A model generated the notes under the pieces. That model did not search any database and was not told where the DNA came from. It worked only from the letters and a program-made list of their open reading frames with translations. DNA of 38,997 nucleotides from Roseburia sp. (GTDB taxonomy: Bacteria > Bacillota > Clostridia > Lachnospirales > Lachnospiraceae), in assembly GCA_023664265.1 (NCBI GenBank), contig JAMPFV010000025.1, positions 1-38,997 on the forward strand, written 5' to 3'. Below, one piece after another: positions 1 to 6,956 of the stretch. How positions within the stretch are numbered: position 1 is the first letter of the stretch; the number at the start of each line of letters is the position of its first letter. The translations under genes and the position numbers were made by a program.

Positions 1-51
1 GCGTTGATGATTGAGTGGGTACGGCAGAAGCCGGATGGAGAATTGATATAA
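1..51 (+). CDS. C-terminal tail of an unidentified protein (partial)
   Basis: The first 17 codons form an open frame ending in TAA at 49-51, reading ALMIEWVRQKPDGELI. A rho-independent terminator starts a few bases later, which supports this being a genuine gene end. Too little is present to assign a family. Confidence 0.4.
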   Translation, partial: ALMIEWVRQKPDGELI

Positions 52-57
52 AAAAGC

Positions 58-90
58 AGCCCCGGCAGCAGTCTTCCGGGGCTTTCTTTA
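58..90 (+). terminator. Rho-independent terminator
   Basis: The arms GCCCCGG (59-65) and CCGGGGC (76-82) form a stem with a 10-nt loop, followed by TTTCTTT. It closes the partial gene at the window start. It also separates that gene from the truncated ATPase downstream, so the ATPase fragment lacks an obvious promoter. Confidence 0.8.
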
Positions 91-111
91 TGTTGTACTA
101 ACTGAACATTG

Positions 112-282
112 CCCACGGGCAATCTGGACAGCAGGACAAGTCAGGATGTGCTGGGACTGCTCAAGATTACAGGGCAGAAGTTCTCTCAGACCATGGTGAT
201 GATCACCCACAATGAGGAAATCGCGCAGCTCGCCGACCGCATTGTGCGGATCGAGGACGGCAGAATCGTGGAAAGGGCTTAG
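112..282 (+). pseudogene. 5'-truncated ABC transporter ATP-binding subunit
   Basis: The frame begins PTGNLDSRTSQDVLGLL and continues through MVMITHNEEIAQLADRIVRI to a TAG at 280-282. PTGNLD follows the Walker B region and ITHN is the H-loop of MacB/LolD-type ATPases that partner FtsX-like permeases. Only about 57 C-terminal residues of an expected 220-250 remain. An in-frame TGA lies three codons upstream, and the Walker A, signature and Walker B segments are absent. The break falls just after the terminator of an unrelated gene, as expected for a deletion, although an assembly join cannot be excluded. The fragment ends 16 bp before the permease start, the normal spacing of such pairs. Confidence 0.85.
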
Positions 283-298
283 ATTGGGGGTGAACGGA

Positions 299-2935
299 AT
301 GAAGGTGGCAAACGGAAAATGCATCCGCAGACTGAGCATTCAGAGCATGAGGGCGGCGCGTGTCCGCAACAGGGTCGCGGTGGCGGCCATCGCGCTGACG
401 ACACTGCTGTTTACGGCGCTGTTCACCATTGCGATGTCGATGGTGAGCAGCTTTGAGGAGTCGAACTTCCGAATGGTGGGCGGATATGCGCACGGTGGGT
501 TCAAATACCTGACGCAGGAGCAGTTTGAGGCGCTCAAGGACGACCCGCTGATTCGGGAATACGGAATGCGTCGGATCTTGGGCATGGCGGAGGAGGAGCC
601 GTTTCAGAAGTCCCATGTGGAAATCAGCTATTCGGATCCCAATACGGCGAAATGGATGTTCCTCGAGCCGACGCAGGGGCGGCTGCCGCAGGAAAACACC
701 AATGAGGCGGCGACGGATACGCGAATCCTGTCCCTGCTTGGGATAACGCCGGAGCTCGGCACCGAGTTTACCCTGACCTTTACCGTAGACGGCGTGGAGA
801 CAACGCAGCGCTTCACGCTCTGCGGCTGGTGGGAGTATGATGAGGCGATTGTGGCAAACCATGTGCTGATTCCGGAAAGCCGTGTGAACGCGGTGTTTGC
901 AGAGCTGGGGCTTGAGCTTCAGGACGGCGGCCTGTGGGGGAGCTGGAACATGGATGTAATGCTTCGGAGTCCGGCGCACATTGAGACGGACTTGTTGACC
1001 ATTCTGGGCAATCACGGGTATCAGGCGCAGGAAGAGGGGGACAATTATATCGGGATCGGCGTGAACTGGGGCTATGTGTCGGCACAGCTCTCCGACTCCA
1101 TGGATTTTGGGACGATACTGTCGCTTGCGGCGATGCTGCTCCTGATTGTCTTTACGGGGTATCTGGTCATCTATAATGTGTTTCGGATATCCGTGTCCAA
1201 CGACATCCGCGCCTACGGGCTGTTAAAGACCATCGGAACGACGGGGCGGCAGCTTCGGCGGATTGTGCGCATACAAGCCTTTCTGTTGTCTGCTGTCGGT
1301 ATCCCGATTGGCCTGTTGGCGGGCTATGGCGTCGGCGCGCTGCTGACGCCGGTAATCTTGGATACGTTTGAGGGGATAACGACGGATTCGCTGTCACAGA
1401 GCCCGTGGATTTTTGTCGGGAGCACGCTGTTTTCGCTGGTGACGGTCGCGCTTTCCTGCCGTAAGCCCTCGAAGCTTGCGGCGCGGGTATCGCCGATTGA
1501 GGCGCTTCGTTATACGGAATCCGGCGGCGGGAAGAGGAAGCGGCGCGCGGGCAGAGGGGCGTCGGTGTATAAGATGGCCTTTGCAAATCTCGGGCGCAGC
1601 AAGGGGAAGACCGCCGTCACCGTGCTGTCGCTGTCGCTTGCGGTAGTGCTGTTGGAGATTACGTTCACCTTCACAAACGGTTTTGATATGGATAAATATC
1701 TGCGGGACATGACGGTGGACTTTATCGTGGCGGACGCGCGGTATTTTCAGACAAGGGCGCTTTTCCATGCGGCTCTGGCGCTGCCGGAGGAGGTGATCGA
1801 CGCGGTATCCGCGCAGGGAGGAATCGCGCGTGGCGGGCGCACCTACGGGGACTGCGGTTCGGTGGGCGAGCTGCTGACGGAGGAGCGGTTCAGAAAGGCC
1901 TACGGCTATTGGGGTGCGCAGATGCAGGAGGGACGTCTGGCATGGGCGGAGCGGACCGAGGATGGACGGCTGAATACAGATGTAGCGCTTTACGGGATGG
2001 AGGACTTTTGCCTGGAGCAGTTGACCGTGCTGGAGGGCGATACCGCCAAGCTCTCGGGGGAGGGCAATTATATCGCGGCGGTTTATCTGGCGGATGACTA
2101 TGACAATCCGATAGCCGAGACGCACTGGGCACAGGTCGGCGACAAGGTGACGCTGCGGTATACGGAGGAGTACGAGTATTACAATCCCGATACGGGAGCG
2201 GTGTACGCCGAGGATGAGGACTTGTCCATGAAGCCCTATAGAATGCGCTCCGTCCGTTACCGCGATGTGGAGTATGAGGTGGCGGCGCTGGTGATGATAT
2301 CGGGCAAGCTGAACTACCGCTATTACGGCGATGAACAGTATGTGCTCGGCGCGCAGGCCTTTATTCGGGATACGGGGACTGACGCGGTGCTGCATTATTC
2401 TTTCGACATGCAGGAGGGCGGGGAGGACGCGATGGAGGAATACCTTGCCGATTTTACGGGCGGCGTCAGCTCCCGATACGATTATGAGAGCAAGAAATTC
2501 TATGAAGGCGAATTTGAGGGCTTGCGCAGTATGTTTGTCATTCTGGGCGGGACGCTGAGCTTTATCGTCGGACTGGTGGGGGTATTGAACTTCCTGAACG
2601 CGGTGCTGACGGGAATCACGACGCGCCATCGGGAGTTCGCGGTATTGCAGGCTGTCGGGATGACCGGACGCCAGCTCAAGACGATGCTGGCGGTGGAGGG
2701 CCTGTTTTATGCGCTCGGCTCGGTGGCCTTGTCCTTGATCCTGTGCATGGCAGTACAGCCGTTGATATCGAATGTGCTGGGAGAGATGTTCTGGTTCTTT
2801 ACCTATCGGTTTACGATAACGCCGATCATCGCGGTGACGCCGTTCTTTATTGTACTCGGCGTGGCGCTGCCGCTGGCGCTCTACCGCTTTGCGGCGCGAA
2901 GATCCATTGTGGAGCGAATCAGGGAGGCGGAGTAG
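299..2935 (+). CDS. FtsX-family ABC transporter permease
   Basis: This 878-residue integral membrane protein would be the permease of an export-type or mechanotransmission ABC system of the MacB/BceB/FtsX class. One membrane segment lies near residues 23-45, followed by an extracytoplasmic domain. Helices follow at about 272-297, 326-345 and 370-386. A second half starts with a helix near 437-459, a large external domain, then helices at about 744-770, 802-823 and 840-862. Two FtsX units, each with the typical helix arrangement, account for this. The ATG at 299 follows GGGGGTG; an upstream in-frame start at 212 would lie inside the ATPase fragment and is rejected. The matching ATPase is truncated, so function would need an ATPase from elsewhere. 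The substrate is unknown; bacitracin-type resistance permeases have a similar layout, but nothing here proves that role. Confidence 0.85.
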   Translation: MKVANGKCIRRLSIQSMRAARVRNRVAVAAIALTTLLFTALFTIAMSMVSSFEESNFRMVGGYAHGGFKYLTQEQFEALKDDPLIREYGMRRILGMAEEEPFQKSHVEISYSDPNTAKWMFLEPTQGRLPQENTNEAATDTRILSLLGITPELGTEFTLTFTVDGVETTQRFTLCGWWEYDEAIVANHVLIPESRVNAVFAELGLELQDGGLWGSWNMDVMLRSPAHIETDLLTILGNHGYQAQEEGDNYIGIGVNWGYVSAQLSDSMDFGTILSLAAMLLLIVFTGYLVIYNVFRISVSNDIRAYGLLKTIGTTGRQLRRIVRIQAFLLSAVGIPIGLLAGYGVGALLTPVILDTFEGITTDSLSQSPWIFVGSTLFSLVTVALSCRKPSKLAARVSPIEALRYTESGGGKRKRRAGRGASVYKMAFANLGRSKGKTAVTVLSLSLAVVLLEITFTFTNGFDMDKYLRDMTVDFIVADARYFQTRALFHAALALPEEVIDAVSAQGGIARGGRTYGDCGSVGELLTEERFRKAYGYWGAQMQEGRLAWAERTEDGRLNTDVALYGMEDFCLEQLTVLEGDTAKLSGEGNYIAAVYLADDYDNPIAETHWAQVGDKVTLRYTEEYEYYNPDTGAVYAEDEDLSMKPYRMRSVRYRDVEYEVAALVMISGKLNYRYYGDEQYVLGAQAFIRDTGTDAVLHYSFDMQEGGEDAMEEYLADFTGGVSSRYDYESKKFYEGEFEGLRSMFVILGGTLSFIVGLVGVLNFLNAVLTGITTRHREFAVLQAVGMTGRQLKTMLAVEGLFYALGSVALSLILCMAVQPLISNVLGEMFWFFTYRFTITPIIAVTPFFIVLGVALPLALYRFAARRSIVERIREAE

Positions 2936-2948
2936 AATGAGAAGGCTG

Positions 2949-3146
2949 TCATTCCTTTATGAAGACGACGATATCATTGGGCGTACAGTCCAACAGCTCA
3001 CAGAGCCGTTCCAGCGTCAGCAGGGTAATGTTTTTGCCCTTTTTGAGCTGATCCAGGGTCTTGTTGTTGATTCCCGACTTTAAGAGCCGATATTGTGAAA
3101 CATTTTTCCGTTCCATTGTTTCCCATAAGGGTTTGTAGCTTATCAT
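2949..3146 (-). CDS. Small XRE-type helix-turn-helix regulator
   Basis: This 65-residue protein is a single Cro/C1-type HTH domain. The segments SQYRLLKSGINNKTLDQLKK and LERLCELLDCTPNDIV match helices 2-3 and 4-5 of the fold, and the ending CTPNDIVVFIKE is typical of stand-alone HTH proteins of this size in Clostridia. Its start at 3146 has AGGAGG eight bases upstream. It is convergent with the permease (13 bp apart) and divergent from hisS. The upstream region holds a promoter and a perfect 13-bp inverted repeat that could be its operator. Autoregulation is an inference. Confidence 0.85.
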   Translation of the reverse strand: MISYKPLWETMERKNVSQYRLLKSGINNKTLDQLKKGKNITLLTLERLCELLDCTPNDIVVFIKE

Positions 3147-3178
3147 GGCAATGTCCTCCTATACTTATTAACAATATT

Positions 3179-3206
3179 ATTATAGGGCAGTGTGGATAGT
3201 TGCAAA
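3179..3206 (-). promoter_or_regulatory. Promoter of the XRE regulator
   Basis: On the minus strand TTTGCA (3201-3206) and TATAAT (3179-3184) are 16 bp apart, about 33 bp upstream of the start codon. The -10 is perfect and the -35 matches four of six positions. Confidence 0.6.
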
Positions 3207-3216
3207 ATTCTGATTA

Positions 3217-3255
3217 TTTTACCATTGTGTTCCTGATAGGGGCACAATGGTAAAA
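3217..3255. repeat. Perfect 13-bp inverted repeat between divergent promoters
   Basis: TTTTACCATTGTG (3217-3229) and CACAATGGTAAAA (3243-3255) are exact reverse complements with a 13-bp spacer. The repeat lies between the minus-strand promoter of the XRE gene and the -35 box of hisS. No T-tract follows on either strand, so an operator is more likely than a terminator. Confidence 0.75.
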
Positions 3256-3269
3256 ACATTTCTCCGCCC

Positions 3270-3298
3270 TTGAAAATCCGCATGAAGTAGTGTAAAAT
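3270..3298 (+). promoter_or_regulatory. Promoter of hisS-nth
   Basis: TTGAAA (3270-3275) and TAAAAT (3293-3298) are separated by exactly 17 bp, 48 bp upstream of the hisS start. I see no T-box leader, which this short upstream region could not hold. Confidence 0.75.
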
Positions 3299-3346
3299 CG
3301 AATAATATACGGAAGCAAAGCTTTGGATTTCAGAACGGAGGACAAT

Positions 3347-4639
3347 ATGGCATTGAATAAAAAGCCTGTGACAGGCATGAGGGATATTTTACCGGAGGAG
3401 ATGGAGATTCGGGATTATGTGATCAGCGTGATAAAAGAGAGCTATGGGAAGTTTGGTTTTACGCCGATGGAGACGCCCTGCATGGAGGATATAGGGAACC
3501 TCAGCAGCAGACAGGGCGGGGAGAACGAGAAGCTGATATTCAAGGTCCTAAAAAGAGGCGAGAAGCTGAATCTGGAGACCGCGCAGAGCGAGGCGGACGT
3601 GGTGGATTTCGGAATGCGTTACGATTTGACGGTGCCGCTTGTCCGGTATTACTCCAACCATGCCAACGAGCTTCCCGCGCCCTTTAAGGCGCTGCAGATT
3701 GGGAACGTATGGCGCGCGGACCGTCCGCAGAAGGGCAGATACCGCCAGTTTATGCAATGCGATATCGATATTCTGGGGGAGGCCTCGAACCTTGCGGAGA
3801 TTGAGCTGATACTTGCGACGACGACGACGCTGGGGAAGATTGGCTTTAAGAACTTTGAGATCCTCATCAACGACAGGCGGATATTGCGGGCCATGGCGGC
3901 CTGCAGCGGCTTTGCCGAGGAGGACTTTGACAATATTTTCATCATTCTGGACAAGGCGGATAAGATTGGCCTTGACGGTGTGGGGCAGGAGCTTGCGGAC
4001 GCGGGCTATGTGAAGGAGAGCGTGGACAAGTACCTTGCGCTGCTGAAGGAAATCAGCGAGGCGCAGAATGTGGAGGCGCAGGAGGAAAAAACGCAGAATG
4101 TATTGCGCTTTTTGGACGAGACGCTTGCGGACTGGCTCGACGAGGAGGTGCGGACGGGCTTTCGCGAGATTATTGAGAGCGTGAATGCGACCAAGGGCGA
4201 CCATTTTAGGCTGGTAATCGACCCGACGCTTGTGCGCGGCATGTCCTATTACACGGGGACGATTTTCGAGATTGCGATGCCGGAGCTTGGCGCGCGGTGC
4301 GGCGGCGGCGGCCGCTATGATAAGATGGTGGGGAAATTTACCGGAAAGGATGTCCCCGCGTGCGGGTTCTCCATCGGCTTTGAGCGGATTATTCTGATAC
4401 TGCTGGAGAGCGGCTTTCAGGTGCCCAACCGGAGCAAAAGGATTGCGTATCTGGTGGAAAAGGGCGTTGCCGGAGAGGCGCTCTGTAAGGTTATCAGCGA
4501 GGCGCAGCGCGCGCGGCAGGACGGCACGCAGGTGCTGGTAGCCCGCATGAACAAGAACAAGAAGTTCCAAAAGGAGCAGCTTGGCGCGGAGGGCTATGAG
4601 GAATTCCGGGAATTTTACAAGGATCCGCTGAAGGAGTAA
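3347..4639 (+). CDS. hisS: Histidyl-tRNA synthetase
   Basis: This 430-residue class II aminoacyl-tRNA synthetase charges tRNA-His in the cytoplasm. Motif 2 is visible near 119-136 (GNVWRADRPQKGRYRQF). The histidine-A-type segment RGMSYYTGTIFE lies near 298, a GGGGRYD loop near 320 and motif 3 GFSIGFERI near 342. The C-terminal anticodon-binding region is short and divergent (KNKKFQKEQLGAEGYEEF), ending soon after the second strand-helix unit; I believe this form is common in Lachnospiraceae. ATG 3347 is preceded by CGGAGGA; an in-frame TTG at 3323 has no ribosome site. nth follows after 12 bp, so the two form an operon. Confidence 0.95.
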   Translation: MALNKKPVTGMRDILPEEMEIRDYVISVIKESYGKFGFTPMETPCMEDIGNLSSRQGGENEKLIFKVLKRGEKLNLETAQSEADVVDFGMRYDLTVPLVRYYSNHANELPAPFKALQIGNVWRADRPQKGRYRQFMQCDIDILGEASNLAEIELILATTTTLGKIGFKNFEILINDRRILRAMAACSGFAEEDFDNIFIILDKADKIGLDGVGQELADAGYVKESVDKYLALLKEISEAQNVEAQEEKTQNVLRFLDETLADWLDEEVRTGFREIIESVNATKGDHFRLVIDPTLVRGMSYYTGTIFEIAMPELGARCGGGGRYDKMVGKFTGKDVPACGFSIGFERIILILLESGFQVPNRSKRIAYLVEKGVAGEALCKVISEAQRARQDGTQVLVARMNKNKKFQKEQLGAEGYEEFREFYKDPLKE

Positions 4640-4651
4640 GGGCGCGGCGCT

Positions 4652-5323
4652 ATGGAGAAGAGAAGGACGAAGAAGGAACAAAAGAGGCTGGAGGAAAAGC
4701 GGGAGCTGGCGGCGAAAATCATTGAGCGGCTGCGGGAGGCGTATCCCGACGCTGACTGCACACTGGACTATAATCAGGCGTGGAAGCTGCTGGTCAGCGT
4801 CCGTCTGGCGGCACAGTGCACGGACGCGCGGGTCAATGTCGTCGTGCAGGGGCTTTATGAGAAGTATCCGAGCGTTGAAGCCTTGGCGGCTGCGGATGTG
4901 GAGGATATTGAGCGGATTGTCAGGCCCTGCGGGCTGGGCCACAGCAAGGCGCGCGATATCAGCGCCTGCATGAAAATGCTGCAGGAGAAATACGGGGGCG
5001 CCGTGCCGGAGGACTTTGACGCGCTGTTGGAGCTGCCGGGCGTGGGGAGAAAGAGCGCGAACCTGATCATGGGGGATGTGTTTGGAAAGCCCGCCATTGT
5101 GACGGACACGCACTGTATCCGTCTGGTAAACCGCATGGGGCTGGTGGACGGCGTGAAAGAGCCTAAGAAGGTCGAGATGGCGCTCTGGGAGATCATTCCG
5201 CCCGAGGAGGGCAATGATTTCTGCCACAGGCTTGTCAACCATGGGCGGGAAATCTGCACGGCGCGGACGAAGCCCTATTGTGACAAGTGCTGTCTGCAGG
5301 ACATCTGCGCGAGGAATCTTTGA
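4652..5323 (+). CDS. nth: Endonuclease III (DNA N-glycosylase/AP lyase)
   Basis: This 223-residue base-excision repair enzyme removes oxidised pyrimidines and cleaves abasic sites. The helix-hairpin-helix LPGVGRKSANLI (128-139) carries the catalytic lysine K134, and VTDTH carries the catalytic aspartate D152. The 18-residue spacing between them equals K120-D138 in Escherichia coli Nth. The C-terminal iron-sulfur cysteines are C202, C210, C213 and C219, so the first gap is seven residues where the classic loop has six. A 20-residue lysine/arginine/glutamate-rich N-terminus precedes the fold. It is co-transcribed with hisS and ends at a strong terminator. Confidence 0.94.
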   Translation: MEKRRTKKEQKRLEEKRELAAKIIERLREAYPDADCTLDYNQAWKLLVSVRLAAQCTDARVNVVVQGLYEKYPSVEALAAADVEDIERIVRPCGLGHSKARDISACMKMLQEKYGGAVPEDFDALLELPGVGRKSANLIMGDVFGKPAIVTDTHCIRLVNRMGLVDGVKEPKKVEMALWEIIPPEEGNDFCHRLVNHGREICTARTKPYCDKCCLQDICARNL

Positions 5324-5341
5324 TGGATGGATTGAAGCCGA

Positions 5342-5370
5342 GCAGGGGAGCGTTAAGCTCCCCTGTTTGA
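5342..5370 (+). terminator. Terminator of hisS-nth
   Basis: CAGGGGAGC (5343-5351) pairs with GCTCCCCTG (5357-5365) around a GTTAA loop, followed by TTTGATATT. It lies 19 bp after the nth stop. Confidence 0.85.
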
Positions 5371-5743
5371 TATTATGTGGAATTGTGATAATCGTGACGA
5401 GAAACAACCAAAATCATCCGAGCCTGCGTTGTAGGCGATATAGAGAATTGCGACAATTATAGTGGATATTAAACGCAAGCTGCCGAGCTTGCGTTTTTGG
5501 CATTATGAGAAATTGCGACAATCGTAGTGGATATCAGGAAAGAATTTACCGCGATTGCCGAGCTTGCGTCGTAGGTGATATAGGAAATTGCGACAATCGT
5601 AGTGGGTATTAAACGCAAGCTGCTGAGCTTGCGTCGTAGGCGATATAGGAAAATGCGATTATAGTAGTGGATATTAAACGCAAGCTGCTGAGCTTGCGTC
5701 GTAGGCGATATAGGAAAATGCGATTATAGTAGTGGATATTAAG

Positions 5744-5786
5744 AAAGAATTTACCACGCTTGCAATGCAAGCATGGTAAATTCTTT
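5744..5786. repeat. Long near-perfect palindrome within the repeat array
   Basis: Arms of 21 bp (5744-5764 and 5766-5786) beginning AAAGAATTTACCACGC are reverse complements with one mismatch at 5757/5773. The mismatch is C-A on the plus strand but would be a G-U pair in minus-strand RNA. Transcribed from comFB it would form a very stable hairpin downstream of that gene. Confidence 0.75.
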
Positions 5787-5788
5787 GA

Positions 5789-5814
5789 ACGCAAGCTGCC
5801 GAGCTTGCGTTTTT
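5789..5814 (+). terminator. Last repeat hairpin, terminator-like on the plus strand
   Basis: ACGCAAGCT (5789-5797) and AGCTTGCGT (5802-5810) enclose GCCG and are followed by a run of five T. The T-run ends at the comFB stop codon. It would stop plus-strand transcripts leaving the repeat array before they run antisense through comFB. Confidence 0.6.
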
Positions 5815-6082
5815 AGTCATGGTGCGGATGCGCGCCGATGATATTGATAGCAGTCACAACTGCCGTAAGAATTTCTGTCTTTGCCTGTGTAGATGAAGTG
5901 TTCACCTTGTGGAACAGGGCACCCGTATCTGTGCGTACATAATTGGGCTTCAGACGGTTGAGCGCGTAGGTTGCCATATCCAGCTTGCAGATGTCGCAGG
6001 AGCATACGTTTGGCATTGTTGGCAAAATCTTATTCAATTGGTATTCTACGTCCTCTTCCGTTATATTTCTTAAACCCTCCAT
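5813..6082 (-). CDS. ComFB-family protein
   Basis: This 89-residue protein fits the late-competence ComFB family. A helical N-terminus is followed by VCSCDICKLDMATYALNRLKPNYV, with cysteines C27, C29 and C32 in the family's zinc-binding CxCxxC arrangement, and a short C-terminal helix. ComFB-like proteins in cyanobacteria have been reported as cyclic-di-GMP receptors; whether this one binds the nucleotide is unknown. The start at 6082 has AAAGGAGG six bases upstream. No competence genes are nearby. It is a monocistronic gene running into the repeat array, with a palindrome upstream that may be its operator. Confidence 0.8.
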   Translation of the reverse strand: MEGLRNITEEDVEYQLNKILPTMPNVCSCDICKLDMATYALNRLKPNYVRTDTGALFHKVNTSSTQAKTEILTAVVTAINIIGAHPHHD

Positions 6083-6133
6083 GGTAGTCCTCCTTTAATT
6101 TAAGAAGCAAAAGCAATACACTATTATACAGCT

Positions 6134-6152
6134 ATGTACTATATTAGTACAT
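6134..6152. promoter_or_regulatory. Palindromic operator candidate upstream of comFB
   Basis: ATGTACTA and TAGTACAT flank a TAT centre, a perfect 8-bp inverted repeat. It lies 6 bp upstream of a minus-strand TATAAT (6123-6128), where a bound dimer would cover the -35 position. No good -35 match is present at the usual distance. Confidence 0.5.
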
Positions 6153-6376
6153 TTCCGTCAATTAATCAATTTATTTTTGCATAATATTGAGAAATTTGTT
6201 CTTTTTTGGCAACAGTTCGACATGAGACGTTGCATTTACTGCAAAGTCCGTGAGAAAGTATGGGGCTCTGAAAGAATCCGCCCGCAGCAGGGAATGTATA
6301 AAAATACCATTTTATTGGAAATCTATGTTTGAACGAAAAGGAAACGATTCGTAAACGGAAAAGGAGGATTTTATCT

Positions 6377-6940
6377 ATGTCAATGATTATGAAAGAGGTC
6401 AATGAGTTCAGCGTGCAGGCGTTCCACAAGGACAGCTTTGTCACGGTGAGCAGAAAGGATATTCTCGGGAAGTGGTCAGTGTTCTTCTTTTACCCCGCGG
6501 ATTTCACCTTTGTGTGTCCTACGGAGCTTGAGGATTTGCAGGAAAAGTACGGAGAGTTTCAGAAGCTGGGGTGTGAGATTTATGCGGTCTCCACGGACTC
6601 CCATTTTGTGCACAAGGCTTGGAAAGACGCGTCGGAGCGCATCAAGAAACTGGAATATCCGATGCTTGCGGACCCCACGCATACGCTCTGCATTGACTTT
6701 GATGTGCTGATAGCGGAGGCGGGACAGGCGGAGCGCGGCACCTTCGTGGTCAACCCGTCCGGTCAGATTGTCGCGTATGAGGTCAGCGCGGGAAACGTCG
6801 GGCGCAACGCGGAGGAGCTGCTGCGGAAGGTTCAGGCGCTGCAGTTCGTGGCGGCGCACGGGGACGAGGTCTGCCCCGCCAAGTGGAAGCCGGGCAGCGA
6901 GACGCTCAAGCCGAGCCTTGATTTGGTTGGCCTGTTATAA
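6377..6940 (+). CDS. ahpC: Alkyl hydroperoxide reductase C (2-Cys peroxiredoxin)
   Basis: This 187-residue cytoplasmic enzyme reduces hydrogen peroxide and organic peroxides. The peroxidatic cysteine C47 sits in FYPADFTFVCPTE and the resolving cysteine C166 in EVCPAKWKPG, matching C46 and C165 of Escherichia coli AhpC. The start at 6377 has AAGGAGG nine bases upstream; an in-frame ATG at 6329 has no such site. The next gene starts 16 bp downstream and encodes its likely reductase. I looked for a PerR-type operator upstream and saw none that was convincing, so regulation remains unresolved. Confidence 0.95.
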   Translation: MSMIMKEVNEFSVQAFHKDSFVTVSRKDILGKWSVFFFYPADFTFVCPTELEDLQEKYGEFQKLGCEIYAVSTDSHFVHKAWKDASERIKKLEYPMLADPTHTLCIDFDVLIAEAGQAERGTFVVNPSGQIVAYEVSAGNVGRNAEELLRKVQALQFVAAHGDEVCPAKWKPGSETLKPSLDLVGLL

Positions 6941-6956
6941 CGGAGGACGGCCGCAT

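Larger units (their letters stand above)
5366..5814. repeat. Tandem array of about six 65-bp palindrome-bearing repeats
   Basis: No gene is visible in this 440-bp stretch; it is a tandem array. The marker GCGTCGTAGG or its variants recurs at 5426, 5491, 5566, 5631 and 5696, giving periods of 65, 75, 65 and 65 bp. A degenerate copy precedes the first. Each unit reads roughly GATATAGGAAATTGCGA, then TAGTGGATATTAAACGCAAG, then a stem ACGCAAGCT/AGCTTGCGT with a 4-nt loop. The 5631 and 5696 copies are almost identical, so amplification was recent. In the 5491 unit the left arm is replaced by AAAGAATTTACCGCG, and the last unit carries the full palindrome of that sequence. There are no spacers or leader, so it is not CRISPR. 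Confidence 0.85.

Noticed and set aside
212..298. Upstream extension of the permease to 212
   Set aside because: The frame there overlaps the ATPase fragment in another reading frame, lacks a ribosome site and would put a charged segment before the first helix.
3147..3346. T-box leader for hisS
   Set aside because: Only about 50 bp lie between the promoter and hisS, too short for a T-box, and no TGGNACC-like antiterminator is visible.
3548..5407. Long minus-strand ORF of about 620 codons
   Set aside because: It is antisense to hisS and nth. Long open frames on the opposite strand are expected from the GC-rich codon pattern, and it has no start signals or recognisable domain.
5366..5814. CRISPR array
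   Set aside because: The repeats are directly tandem with no unique spacers, the unit is 65 bp, and no cas genes are near.
6160..6376. PerR operator upstream of ahpC
   Set aside because: No sequence close to the TTATAATNATTATAA consensus is found in the 5' region; the palindrome at 6134 is different and nearer comFB.
6166..6444. Minus-strand ORF with a zinc-ribbon-like ending (SHGLCSKCN)
   Set aside because: Its N-terminal part is antisense to the start of ahpC, no ribosome site is evident, and no family match extends over the frame. The C-terminal part might be a remnant but cannot be supported.
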